Assembly: GCF_002153655.1 (NCBI RefSeq)
Contig: NZ_JOPJ01000022.1
Location: 1-53,018 of the forward strand
Direction: 5' to 3'
DNA length: 53,018 nucleotides
From: Acetobacter okinawensis
GTDB lineage: Bacteria > Pseudomonadota > Alphaproteobacteria > Acetobacterales > Acetobacteraceae
Shown here piece by piece: positions 33,382-41,973 of this stretch; position 1 is the stretch's first letter; the number at the start of each line of letters is the position of its first letter. The position numbers and the translations under genes were made by a program. The notes below the pieces were generated by a model that saw nothing but the letters and a program-made list of their open reading frames with translations, was not told the DNA's origin and did not search any database.

Positions 33382-34275
33382 ATGCCACGCAAGCTGACTG
33401 TGGCCCTTCTGGCACCTTTGTGTCTGGCGGCCTGCACCTCCCAGCCCTCCACAGGGGGCAGTTCACCCACCCACGGAGGTGGCGGATCCTCCGGCATGTA
33501 TGGCCTGAACACCCATGTGCCGGACTTTGCCACGCGCAATTTTGAGCCCTTCAACCGTCAGGACGTTGTGGCCATTGCCATGCGTGAATGGCGGATGTTC
33601 GGCAGCCCGGTCAATGACGACAACCCCGAGCAGCGGCCAGAACCACAGGTTGCCGCAATCAAACCCGAGCGTGCACCGGGGTTGTGGCAGCGTGTGGGCG
33701 AATACTGGTGGATTGGCATGGACCCGGGCATGAGCGAGGTCGCATGGACAGGCAAACACAATGCAGACGGCCAGTTGACCGATTTTGTGCATGACGGATT
33801 TTTTGCATGGTCGGCGGCATTCATCTCCTACGTCATGCGGGTTGCCGGGGCCAATGAGCGCTTCCCCTACTCCCCCAACCATTCCACCTATATTAACGCG
33901 GCCGCCTCCGGGCAGTCCCCCATCCTGCGCGCCCACGACCCTGCGTCCTATACCCCCAAAGCGGGTGATCTGGTCTGTGTTGCGCGTGGGCGTAGCCGGC
34001 AGAACATCCGCTTTGCAAGCCTGCCCACCTCATACGGCTTTCCCGCGCATTGCGGCTATGTGGTCGCCACAGGCCAGAATGGGCCACCCTTTGGCCGCCA
34101 GCTCAGCATTATTGGCGGAAATATTGACGATGCCGTAGCCCTGACCCACGTCCCCACAGATGAGCAGGGGCGGCTGGCAAGCCCCGCCGGGCAAAGCTAC
34201 GACCCACGCTATCCTTGGTGTGCTGTTCTTGAAGTGCTATATGATGCCGAAGAAGAACCCGATGCAGGCCGGTAG
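33382..34275 (+). CDS. DUF2272 lipoprotein, possible papain/CHAP-like fold
   Basis: 297 residues with a lipoprotein signal (MPRKLTVALLAPLCLAAC, Cys18). The start at 33382 has GGAG five bases upstream; an ATG at 33325 would bury the signal. After a Gly/Ser-rich linker the DUF2272 domain holds FAWSAAFISYVMRVAGANE and later GDLVCVARG and AHCGYVVA. The order, with a possible nucleophile position before an AAF helix and then a His, resembles CHAP/NlpC hydrolases, but Ser stands where they have Cys. Function is unknown; periplasmic or outer-membrane location is expected. Confidence 0.8.
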   Translation: MPRKLTVALLAPLCLAACTSQPSTGGSSPTHGGGGSSGMYGLNTHVPDFATRNFEPFNRQDVVAIAMREWRMFGSPVNDDNPEQRPEPQVAAIKPERAPGLWQRVGEYWWIGMDPGMSEVAWTGKHNADGQLTDFVHDGFFAWSAAFISYVMRVAGANERFPYSPNHSTYINAAASGQSPILRAHDPASYTPKAGDLVCVARGRSRQNIRFASLPTSYGFPAHCGYVVATGQNGPPFGRQLSIIGGNIDDAVALTHVPTDEQGRLASPAGQSYDPRYPWCAVLEVLYDAEEEPDAGR

Positions 34276-34348
34276 GTTACAGGGGCCCTCCCCCCAACAC
34301 TGACCAGCCCCGATCACCCAACCCGACCATAACAAGCAGGGTACACAG

Positions 34349-35389
34349 ATGACCGAAAGCGCAACGTCCTCCCCCCATACCGGCTGGACCTCCCTCTCGC
34401 CCGACATGCCCGGCGCGGTAGGTGGAACGCCCCTTATTCTTTTGCGCAAGGCCTCTGAAGCAACGGGTTGTCAGATTTACGGCAAGGCGGAGTTCATGAA
34501 CCCCGGCGGTTCTGTAAAAGACCGGGCTGCACTTGCCATTATTGATGATGCAGAACGCCGTGGTGTGCTCAAACCCGGCGGCACTCTGGTTGAAGGGACA
34601 GCGGGCAACACAGGCATCGGGCTGACCCTTGTTGCCAATGCACGCGGCTACAAATGCGTAATTGTCATGCCCGAGACCCAGAGCCGCGAAAAAATCGGGT
34701 TTTTGCGCATGATCGGCGCAGACCTGCGTCTGGTGCCTGCCAAGCCTTACCGTGACCCGGGCAACTACGTCCATGTCTCCCGCCGTCTGGCGGAAGAAAA
34801 CGGCTGGGTCTGGGCCAACCAGTTTGACAATACCGCCAACCGCGAGGGCCACCGCGCCACAACAGCGCAGGAAATCTGGCAGCAGATGGGCGGCAAGGTT
34901 GATGCCTTTACCTGCGCCTGCGGCACAGGTGGCACACTGGCGGGCATAGCCCTTGGCCTGCATGACGCAGCGCGGCGTGACAACACAAAAGCCCCCCATA
35001 TTGTACTGGCCGACCCCGAAGGCTCGGGCCTGTACGGCTGGGTCAAGAGCAATGACCTGTCAGTCGCCGGGTCCTCCATTACCGAAGGGATCGGCCAGTC
35101 CCGCGTGACCGGCAACCTTGAAGGCGCCCCTATTGACGATGCAGAGCGCATCCCTGACCCCGAGGCGCTGGACGTGATCTACAGCCTGCTGGGAGAGGAA
35201 GGCCTGTCCGTTGGGGGGTCATCTGGCATTAATGTTGCAGCAGCCATCCGCACGGCCCGCAAGCTTGGGCCGGGGCACAGGATTGTCACCATTCTGGCCG
35301 ATGGGGGGGCGCGGTATGAATCCAAACTCTTTAACCCGACCTTCCTGCGGGAGAAGAACCTGCCCGTTGCACCGTGGCTCGACCAGTAA
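34349..35389 (+). CDS. cysK: Cysteine synthase family protein (PLP)
   Basis: 346 residues. Fold-type II PLP enzyme that makes cysteine from O-acetylserine and sulfide. The PLP lysine is in NPGGSVKDRAAL, and the substrate loop is VEGTAGNTGIGL instead of the EPTSGNTG of enteric CysK. GTGGTLAGIA binds the PLP phosphate, and the C-terminal SVGGSSGINVAAA is present. The EGTAGNTG version is common in alphaproteobacterial cysteine synthases. A cystathionine beta-synthase-like role cannot be excluded. GCAGGG precedes the start. Confidence 0.88.
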   Translation: MTESATSSPHTGWTSLSPDMPGAVGGTPLILLRKASEATGCQIYGKAEFMNPGGSVKDRAALAIIDDAERRGVLKPGGTLVEGTAGNTGIGLTLVANARGYKCVIVMPETQSREKIGFLRMIGADLRLVPAKPYRDPGNYVHVSRRLAEENGWVWANQFDNTANREGHRATTAQEIWQQMGGKVDAFTCACGTGGTLAGIALGLHDAARRDNTKAPHIVLADPEGSGLYGWVKSNDLSVAGSSITEGIGQSRVTGNLEGAPIDDAERIPDPEALDVIYSLLGEEGLSVGGSSGINVAAAIRTARKLGPGHRIVTILADGGARYESKLFNPTFLREKNLPVAPWLDQ

Positions 35390-35455
35390 GTTTACCCCTC
35401 CATCTGAATTAAGCACACAAGGGAGCATGACCCGTTTTTTGGGTATGAAACAGAC

Positions 35456-35665
35456 ATGACAAAAAGCGGGCTCCCCAAAAGCTGGCCTATAGCGGTGTTC
35501 TGCTGCCTTGTTATCCTGAGTGTTTCCATTGCCGCATTTTGTATCGGCATTGTTGTCATTCAGGATTTCAATATTATTCCGGGCTGCCTGTGGCTGGTTG
35601 TCTCCGCACTCACCCTGTGGCTGTCCGATGTCTGCATAGACTGGCACAACCGCCCTACCCCATAA
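35456..35665 (+). CDS. Small hypothetical membrane protein
   Basis: 69 residues. Two hydrophobic helices (about 11-32 and 40-56) are separated by a short loop, with a basic N-terminus (MTKSGLPKSW). It follows cysK by 66 bp on the same strand. The upstream ribosome binding site is weak. No family is recognised. Confidence 0.55.
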   Translation: MTKSGLPKSWPIAVFCCLVILSVSIAAFCIGIVVIQDFNIIPGCLWLVVSALTLWLSDVCIDWHNRPTP

Positions 35666-35704
35666 AAACCACTAGACCTTACACCACCCTGCAAAGCTAG
35701 AATT

Positions 35705-36316
35705 TCAACGCGCTTCTTGCTCGGGCCGCACGTCCATGACATCGCCACGGCTCCCGACCAGTGCGATCTCGATACCAGCCAGAGCGCAACGCGGCGCCAA
35801 TCGTTTGGCCAGACGCAAAGTGCCTTCCGTAAAAGGGACGACAGCCACCTGCCGTCCCTGCGAGGGTGTTGCCATCAACATTCCCACCGTCTCGCACAGG
35901 CCTTTGTAAAGCCGGGACACCTGACCAGAATGCCGCGTGTTGATGATCCCGCCCTTGCATTCTGCGGAGATGATGTGGTTGCACACCTCTGCGACCACGT
36001 CACCCAGCCCCGATTTTGGCTGAACAGTGATCTCCTGCCCCGTAGCGTTCCGATACGTGCCGCCATAGCTGGTGGTGCCAATCGTGGAGACCTTGATAAA
36101 ACCACGTCGCAGCAACCATGCTGCAAAGTCGAACTGCTTGCCGTGCTCGCCATCGGGGTGAACACGGATGTGCCGGGTGTCCTCCGTCCGCAACAGGTGC
36201 ATGGCATAGGCGAGCATGACCGCGCCTTCATAAAGATGGTGCTCTTGATCGCCATCGGATTTCCCGACCCGGTTTGGCGGCGGTGACAAGGCTATAACGA
36301 GATCTTCAAAATCCAT
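35705..36316 (-). CDS. Orphan protein with PD-(D/E)XK nuclease-like motif
   Basis: 203 residues. A GD-x12-ExK arrangement, Asp106 in LGDVVAE and Glu119/Lys121 in SAECKGG, follows two predicted strands and precedes the helix SGQVSRLYKGLCETVG. This is the order of the PD-(D/E)XK restriction-endonuclease core. The N-terminal domain (about 1-75) includes EHHLYEGAVMLAYAMHLL and HGKQFDFAAWLLRRGF. The start at 36316 has GGAGGA five bases upstream. Base composition is like the neighbours. No methylase or helicase is adjacent. It lies between cysK and guaA with a separate promoter region. Nuclease activity is an inference; I do not recognise the family. Confidence 0.7.
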   Translation of the reverse strand: MDFEDLVIALSPPPNRVGKSDGDQEHHLYEGAVMLAYAMHLLRTEDTRHIRVHPDGEHGKQFDFAAWLLRRGFIKVSTIGTTSYGGTYRNATGQEITVQPKSGLGDVVAEVCNHIISAECKGGIINTRHSGQVSRLYKGLCETVGMLMATPSQGRQVAVVPFTEGTLRLAKRLAPRCALAGIEIALVGSRGDVMDVRPEQEAR

Positions 36317-36347
36317 GACAATCCTCCCCGACCGCTGGAATAAATAA

Positions 36348-36365
36348 TGAGTCCAGACTGACTCA
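36348..36365. promoter_or_regulatory. Palindrome upstream of the nuclease-like gene
   Basis: TGAGTC-N6-GACTCA, a perfect 6-6-6 inverted repeat 32 bp before the start codon of the gene at 35705-36316. It is suitable for a dimeric regulator, but no cognate regulator is adjacent. Confidence 0.4.
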
Positions 36366-36418
36366 GTATCACGCGCTATGCCATGTGCTGCCAGACAATG
36401 CCGGACCAGAACACAAAA

Positions 36419-36442
36419 AAAGCCCGCATTTCTGCGGGCTTT
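36419..36442. terminator. Intrinsic terminator of guaA
   Basis: AAAGCCCGCA / TGCGGGCTTT with a four-base loop. On the minus strand a run of seven T follows, just after the guaA stop. Confidence 0.92.
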
Positions 36443-36488
36443 AAGGCACTTTCATGCCGGGTGATGCCACCCTATGCCAGAGGCGGGA

Positions 36489-38087
36489 TCATTCCCACTC
36501 AATGGTGCCGGGGGGTTTGGACGTAATGTCGTATGTCACGCGGTTGATGCCGCGCACTTCATTGACAATACGCCCGGCCACTTTGGTCAGGAAGCTCATG
36601 TCAAACGGGTAGACATCCGCAGTCATGCCATCGGTGCTGGTTACGGCGCGCAATGCGCAGGCCTGATCGTATGTACGGCCATCACCCATAACACCAACGG
36701 TACGAACCGGCAGCAGCACGGCAAAAGCCTGCCAGATAGCATCATACAGACCAGCGGCCCGGATTTCTTCCAAGAAAACCGTGTCCACTTTACGCAGCAG
36801 ATCCAGCTTTTCACGCGTGATGTTGCCCGGAATACGAATAGCCAGACCCGGACCGGGGAACGGATGCCGACCGACGATCACTTCGGGAATACCCAGTTCA
36901 CGCCCAAGGTCACGCACTTCATCCTTGAACAGCTCACGCAGCGGCTCAACAAGCTGCATGTTCATGCGGTCAGGCAGACCGCCCACGTTATGATGGGATT
37001 TGATGGTAACAGACGGGCCACCCGTAAAGCTTACGCTCTCGATAACATCCGGGTAGAGCGTGCCTTGTGCCAGAAACTGTGCACCACCGAGCTTGACGGC
37101 CTCTTCCTCGAACACTTCCACAAACAGCCGACCAATGGTCTTGCGTTTGATTTCGGGGTCGGTCACGCCGTCAAGCGCGGACAGGAAGATGTCCGATGCA
37201 TCACGGTGGATCAGCTGAATGTTGTACTGGCCACGGAAGGTCTTGATAACCTCATCCGCCTCCCCTGCACGCAACATGCCATGATCGACAAAAATACAGG
37301 TCAGCTGCTCGCCAATGGCCTCGTGGATCAGCACGGCTGCAACTGATGAATCCACCCCGCCAGACAGACCGCAGATCACCTTGCCCGAGCCTACCTGCGC
37401 ACGGATGCGGGCGATTTCCATGTCGCGGAAGCCCGCCATGGTCCATGACCCAGAGCAGCCCGCAACATTATGCGTGAAGTTTTCCAGCAGAGCAGCCCCG
37501 TGGGGCGTATGCACAACCTCGGGGTGGAACTGCACACCATAAAGGCGGCGCCCCTCATCTGCGATGACGGCAAAAGGCGCTCCCTGACTGACAGCCACCG
37601 TGCGGAACCCCGGCGGCAGAGCCACCACGCGGTCACCATGGCTCATCCAGACCTGCTCGCGCCCACCGCGTGCCCATGCGCCACGGAACAGGGCGCAGTC
37701 TTCTACAATATCCACAAAAGCACGGCCGAATTCGCGGTGCTCACCGCTTTCCACCTCACCACCGAGCTGTTTGCACATGGCCTGCTGGCCATAACAGATG
37801 CCCAGCACGGGCACTGCCATCTCAAACACCACATCCGGCACTTTAGGGGCATCCGGGCCGTTCACACTTGCCGGGCCGCCAGACAGGATAATGCCACGCG
37901 GGGAAAAGGCGCGAATTTTCTCGGCATCTGTCGTAAACGGCCAGATCTCGCAATACACGCCACTTTCACGCACACGGCGGGCAATAAGCTGCGTGACCTG
38001 ACTACCAAAATCCAGAATCAGAATACGGTCATGGTGCAGGGCCTCATCCAACACAGTGGTAGAAGCGGGCTGAGCGGCATCGGACAT
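36489..38087 (-). CDS. guaA: GMP synthase (glutamine-hydrolysing)
   Basis: 532 residues. It converts XMP to GMP with glutamine and ATP. The N-terminal class I amidotransferase has the nucleophile in [15 protein letters not shown] and HPE in YGVQFHPEV. The ATP pyrophosphatase domain has the P-loop [15 protein letters not shown]. The C-terminal dimerisation domain ends in KPPGTIEWE, the universal GuaA ending. The start at 38087 (MSDAAQPAS) follows GAAAG; the open frame to 38168 is not needed. guaB is not adjacent. A clear terminator follows. Confidence 0.97.
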   Translation of the reverse strand: MSDAAQPASTTVLDEALHHDRILILDFGSQVTQLIARRVRESGVYCEIWPFTTDAEKIRAFSPRGIILSGGPASVNGPDAPKVPDVVFEMAVPVLGICYGQQAMCKQLGGEVESGEHREFGRAFVDIVEDCALFRGAWARGGREQVWMSHGDRVVALPPGFRTVAVSQGAPFAVIADEGRRLYGVQFHPEVVHTPHGAALLENFTHNVAGCSGSWTMAGFRDMEIARIRAQVGSGKVICGLSGGVDSSVAAVLIHEAIGEQLTCIFVDHGMLRAGEADEVIKTFRGQYNIQLIHRDASDIFLSALDGVTDPEIKRKTIGRLFVEVFEEEAVKLGGAQFLAQGTLYPDVIESVSFTGGPSVTIKSHHNVGGLPDRMNMQLVEPLRELFKDEVRDLGRELGIPEVIVGRHPFPGPGLAIRIPGNITREKLDLLRKVDTVFLEEIRAAGLYDAIWQAFAVLLPVRTVGVMGDGRTYDQACALRAVTSTDGMTADVYPFDMSFLTKVAGRIVNEVRGINRVTYDITSKPPGTIEWE

Positions 38088-38320
38088 GGGTCTGGTTTCT
38101 TTCCGGTCTGCGTCCTGGGTTGGTCTTTTGTGCAGTGCCGATACAACACACCCCAAAAGACCCACCACTTAAGTAAGTATGACAGCGGGATATAATGCCA
38201 TGCGGCGGCTCCGTCACCCTATAAAACCAGAATGGTGAGGGAAACTGTTTTTCGCACAGGCTTGCAACAACCGGTTTATCATCCCAGATTCTAGCGCACA
38301 CAGCACAGAAGGCTCATGCC

Positions 38321-38767
38321 ATGAAAGACAGATACCTGCGGTTATGGACGTTTTGCTCCCTGCTAGGCATGGGCTGGGCCTGTTTTGCCCCCACCCCGGC
38401 AGCACTGGCAGCAACCTCCGCCGCCAACGACCCTTACGGAGACTGGACAGGCACACTTGTTACCGACAAAGGCCGGGACTGCCCGACCGAAGGCCCGTCC
38501 TTTATGCAGATCGAACCTGACAAAATCATTTTTGTGCCAGAAACCGGTAATCTGATCCTGCGCGGCGTGCCCAATAAAGAGCGCCAGCATTACCATGCCC
38601 AGCTTGTTTTGCAGGATGCCAGAAAACAGCCCCTACCCATGGTTTTTGAGGCCCACCCGGTAGAGGACACATTTGAGGGCGTTTATGGCACCCCCACCTG
38701 CCGCGCACATATTACGCTCCACCGCCCGGAAACCCACCCGATAGATAACTTTCTGGCACGACATTAG
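38321..38767 (+). CDS. Small secreted hypothetical protein
   Basis: 148 residues with a signal peptide (about 1-31, cleaved after AALA). The mature part is about 117 residues with two cysteines (CPTEG and TCRAH) that could form one disulfide, and motifs YGDWTGTLV and EDTFEGVYGTPTC. The repeated tryptophan/glycine strand pattern suggests a beta-rich fold. No known family is recognised. It is divergent from guaA. Confidence 0.75.
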   Translation: MKDRYLRLWTFCSLLGMGWACFAPTPAALAATSAANDPYGDWTGTLVTDKGRDCPTEGPSFMQIEPDKIIFVPETGNLILRGVPNKERQHYHAQLVLQDARKQPLPMVFEAHPVEDTFEGVYGTPTCRAHITLHRPETHPIDNFLARH

Positions 38768-38770
38768 AAA

Positions 38771-38792
38771 AAATTTCAAAAAAATGAAATTT
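38771..38792. terminator. AT-rich hairpin after the secreted-protein gene
   Basis: AAATTTC / GAAATTT with an 8-base A-rich loop, four bases after the stop codon. The stem is short and AT-only, so termination is uncertain. Confidence 0.35.
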
Positions 38793-38797
38793 AGGGG

Positions 38798-38826
38798 TTG
38801 CCGACCCGCCAGAGCTCGGCTAAACA
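38798..38826 (+). promoter_or_regulatory. Candidate tRNA-Arg promoter
   Basis: TTGCCG, a 17-base spacer and TAAACA, ending 12 bases before the mature tRNA. Confidence 0.5.
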
Positions 38827-38838
38827 CCCTCTCACGGC

Positions 38839-38915
38839 GCACCCGTAGCTCAACTGGATAGAGCACCAGACTACGAATCTGGGGGTTAGAGGTTCGAGTC
38901 CTCTCGGGTGCACCA
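38839..38915 (+). tRNA. tRNA-Arg (ACG), CCA encoded
   Basis: Acceptor stem GCACCCG / CGGGTGC, D-arm AGCTCAACTGGATAGAGC, anticodon stem-loop CCAGA-CTACGAA-TCTGG (anticodon ACG), T-loop GGTTCGAGTCC, then ACCA. The A34 is expected to be edited to inosine. No integrase or partial repeat of its 3' end is seen nearby. Confidence 0.97.
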
Positions 38916-39048
38916 CATTTTCCCTACCATAAAATATGATCTGATTACAAAACTATTTTTGTAATTCTGCATTCAGTCCCCCCCCTCGTCCGCAGGCCAT
39001 AAATCGCGGCGGGTCCATAGCTGTATTTCCGCTTTTTTTAAAATTGCA

Positions 39049-39086
39049 AAAAAGACCGCGCCCCTGTGCTGGAACGCGGTCTTTAT
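39049..39086. terminator. Intrinsic terminator of the lipase gene
   Basis: AAAGACCGCG / CGCGGTCTTT with a 14-base loop; the A-run before the left arm gives a T-run on the minus strand, just after the lipase stop. Confidence 0.88.
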
Positions 39087-39105
39087 TACCTATGGGCGTA
39101 AAATC

Positions 39106-40290
39106 TTACCGCGCGACGGGTTTGCACACAGCCTGCACCGGCTCGCCACTCATGACGGCTTTGGTAAACGCTGCAGAATCCTCCATGGAGGCCAGCACAG
39201 CCTGAGAATGATCCTGCCCTTTATACAGATGCGCCTGCACAAGCGTGCCTGCCTTGCAGGCATCTTTTACCAGCATCAGCTGACCCTGAGGCGCCACATC
39301 CCTGTCCGTTGTACCAATGCCCACAAACAGCGGCACATCAAGCTTGAGGGTGGGAAATTCCATAGCCTTGAACGCAGGGCTTAAAGCCTGCACCAAAGTC
39401 GGCTCAAAGGCGTTGGCGCGGGTCAGCCCTTCCGCACGGATCCGCTCCATAAGAGGACGAGCGCATATTTCTGACGCCGCATGGAACTCCGGCATGGCCC
39501 GCTCCGTAAAGGCCTGCTCCGGGTTGAATGCCGGGTTCAACCCGGCCTCGGATGCGCCAATGAGCAGGGCATATGCCACAACGGGGTCTATGCCGCTCTC
39601 ACTCTTCTGCGGTTTGGCGTGCAATACGGCCTTGATTACCTCGGGGGACATGTAGGGAATACCCGTGGCCACCACACCGCGTATATGCAACGCTTGTGCA
39701 TACGCTGGCGCATAGGCGGCAGAAGCAAAAGCCGCCCCCGCCCCCTGTGACTGCCCGACAACCATAATATTATTGCTCAAGTCCGGTAGCCCCGCCAGCG
39801 CCGCCCGCACACCATCAAGCACACTATAGGCTTCGGTCCGGGCATTCAGGTACGGGTGCGTACCATCACTCCCCAACCCCTGATAATCCGTGGCGACAAT
39901 AGCAAAGCCACGGTGCAGCCATTCCCCCAGATATGTCTGGTCCCGAGCAGAGCGGGGGTTGCGTGAGGGGGCACAGCTATCCGCAATGCCCACGGTGCCA
40001 TGGGCCCACGCAACAATCGGCCAGCCACCAGCAGGGGCAGGCCCGGCGGGGTAGATGACAACACCGGTGACAGGCACAAGGCCCGTACCCGTAACCCCGT
40101 TTGTAGAAAGATACCTGATACTGAAGGACGGACCACTCCCCTTGACCCCCAGATCGGCGGCAAGCGGCTTATACTGCGTCAACTCCCCCGCCACCTGAGC
40201 AGGCGGTGCGGCCACAGGCGGCAAGGGGGTATGGCAGGCAGTTAACGCAAGTAGGGAAACAGCGGCAACAAGGTGCTGTAAGGACTTCAT
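39106..40290 (-). CDS. Secretory-lipase family alpha/beta hydrolase, lipoprotein
   Basis: 394 residues with a lipoprotein signal (MKSLQHLVAAVSLLALTAC, Cys19). The alpha/beta-hydrolase nucleophile is in VGQSQGAGAA, the Asp candidate is in IGTTDRDVAP, and the His is in GQDHSQAV. Other family segments are VAWAHGTVGIADSCAPS and VATDYQGLGSDGTHPYL, typical of the secretory lipase (LIP) family first known from Candida and also found in actinobacteria and acetic acid bacteria. Start 40290 has AAGGGG seven bases upstream. The substrate is probably an ester or triglyceride. Confidence 0.87.
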   Translation of the reverse strand: MKSLQHLVAAVSLLALTACHTPLPPVAAPPAQVAGELTQYKPLAADLGVKGSGPSFSIRYLSTNGVTGTGLVPVTGVVIYPAGPAPAGGWPIVAWAHGTVGIADSCAPSRNPRSARDQTYLGEWLHRGFAIVATDYQGLGSDGTHPYLNARTEAYSVLDGVRAALAGLPDLSNNIMVVGQSQGAGAAFASAAYAPAYAQALHIRGVVATGIPYMSPEVIKAVLHAKPQKSESGIDPVVAYALLIGASEAGLNPAFNPEQAFTERAMPEFHAASEICARPLMERIRAEGLTRANAFEPTLVQALSPAFKAMEFPTLKLDVPLFVGIGTTDRDVAPQGQLMLVKDACKAGTLVQAHLYKGQDHSQAVLASMEDSAAFTKAVMSGEPVQAVCKPVAR

Positions 40291-40448
40291 GAAATACCCC
40301 TTATATGGGGCCAGTCCGCCCCATAGTGCCAAACACAGGCCCGCATGCACGCACCGGGCCAGTTTTATGCCAGAAGAGTTCCATTATCCCGCCATGGATG
40401 CAAGGACACAAAAAACCAAACACACCGTTTGCCAGCCCCCTTCCTCAG

Positions 40449-41786
40449 CTACTGCGCGCCACTCACGCGCCAGATGGTATTGCCCACATCATCCGCCACG
40501 AGCAGAGCGCCACTCTGGTCAATAGCAACCCCAACGGGCCGACCGTGAGCCTGCTCCTGATCGGGGGATAAAAAGCCTGTCAGCACGTCCTGCGGCATGC
40601 CTGCGGGTTTTCCTCCAACAAACGGAATGTAAATCACCTTGTACCCACTTTTGGGCCGCCGGTTCCATGACCCGTGCTGCCCCACCACAACACCGTGCTG
40701 CATGCTCTGGGGCAAAAGCCGGGCGGTGGCTGTAAAGGCCAGTCCAAGCGATGCGGTATGCGGCCCAAGCGCATAGTCCGGCACAAGAGCAGTGGCCACC
40801 AGATCAGGCCGGGGTGGTTGCACCCGCACATCCACATGCTGGCCATAATAGCTGTAAGGCCAGCCGTAAAAACCGCCTTGCCGGACCGCAGTCATATAGT
40901 CTGGCACAAGATCGCTGCCGATCTCGTCACGCTCATTCACCGCAACCCACAAGGCCCCTGTCTGCGGCTCCCAGCCCATGCCATTGGGGTTGCGCAGGCC
41001 AGTCGCATACGGCTCCAGCGTAGCAGTTTGCAGGTCCAGCCGGTCTATGCGTGCGCGGCCTTCCTCCACCGCCATGCCGTGCTCGGCCACATTGCTGTTG
41101 GACCCAACCGTAACATACAGGAACCGCCCATCCGGGCTGGCCAGAATGTTTTTGGTCCAGTGGTGATTATACCCGGCTGGCAGATCGACCACCTTTACGG
41201 GGGGTGCGGTAATATGTGTGTCCCCCGCATGGTAGGGAAATTTTACAATGGCATTGGCGTTGGCCACAAAAAGCTCATTGCCAACCAGCGCCATGCCAAA
41301 GGGAGAATGCAGATGGTCCAGCAGGACTGTCTGCAAGGTGGCATGCCCTGTGCCATGCTCATCACGCAGCAGGATGATCTTGTCCGGGCTGGGGCTCCCC
41401 GCCCCGACAGCACCCATAACAAGGCTGGCAATACGGTTTTTGACTGTCTGGATATCCGTATCTGGTGAATTGCTCTGGGCGACCAGAACATCCCCATTAG
41501 GGAGGGTATAGAGCCAGCGCGGGTGGTCCAGATGGGTAGCAAACGCCGTAACGGCCAGCCCTGCTGCAGGTGTGGGATGCTCCGCATCTTTCCAGCCTAC
41601 CGGGTGGGCAATATTGACCGTGGGGAGCACCCGCCCGGCTGGGGCAGGGAGCACCGGGTCTGGCCCCATGCCCTGCGCAACACCAAGGCTCGCCCGCTCC
41701 ATGCGGGAGTACTGCACCACACCACCCACCGCACCAATGCACACGGCAAGCGCGCCTACACCCAGCCAGATGCCACGATGTTTCAT
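40449..41786 (-). CDS. Sorbosone dehydrogenase-like / PQQ-type sugar dehydrogenase, membrane anchored
   Basis: 445 residues. An N-terminal uncleaved anchor (about 5-26) is followed by a six-bladed beta-propeller of the soluble glucose/sorbosone dehydrogenase family. Blocks include [86 protein letters not shown] and [16 protein letters not shown]. The pattern matches membrane L-sorbosone dehydrogenase (SNDH) of acetic acid bacteria; the sugar substrate cannot be read from sequence. Start 41786 has GGAAGG upstream. Confidence 0.85.
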   Translation of the reverse strand: MKHRGIWLGVGALAVCIGAVGGVVQYSRMERASLGVAQGMGPDPVLPAPAGRVLPTVNIAHPVGWKDAEHPTPAAGLAVTAFATHLDHPRWLYTLPNGDVLVAQSNSPDTDIQTVKNRIASLVMGAVGAGSPSPDKIILLRDEHGTGHATLQTVLLDHLHSPFGMALVGNELFVANANAIVKFPYHAGDTHITAPPVKVVDLPAGYNHHWTKNILASPDGRFLYVTVGSNSNVAEHGMAVEEGRARIDRLDLQTATLEPYATGLRNPNGMGWEPQTGALWVAVNERDEIGSDLVPDYMTAVRQGGFYGWPYSYYGQHVDVRVQPPRPDLVATALVPDYALGPHTASLGLAFTATARLLPQSMQHGVVVGQHGSWNRRPKSGYKVIYIPFVGGKPAGMPQDVLTGFLSPDQEQAHGRPVGVAIDQSGALLVADDVGNTIWRVSGAQ

Positions 41787-41973
41787 GACCCTACCTTCCA
41801 TTTTGTTGGGAACGCACGCCATGCCTGCCCCGGAACACCACGCCCCGCATGGTGTGCGCAGCACGAGCGCTCCATAACATGAAATTTTGTTGCATCATCC
41901 CACAGAAGCACGCGTTACTTCAAACGCTCTCTACCATCACGGGAGAGGCCAACGCCTTGTTTTGAGAACAATC

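Noticed and set aside
35705..36316. Horizontal island around the nuclease-like gene
   Set aside because: GC content is about 60 percent, like the neighbours, and there is no integrase, repeat or att-like end.
38839..38915. tRNA-Arg as an integration site
   Set aside because: No integrase gene and no repeated 3' segment of the tRNA in the next several kilobases.
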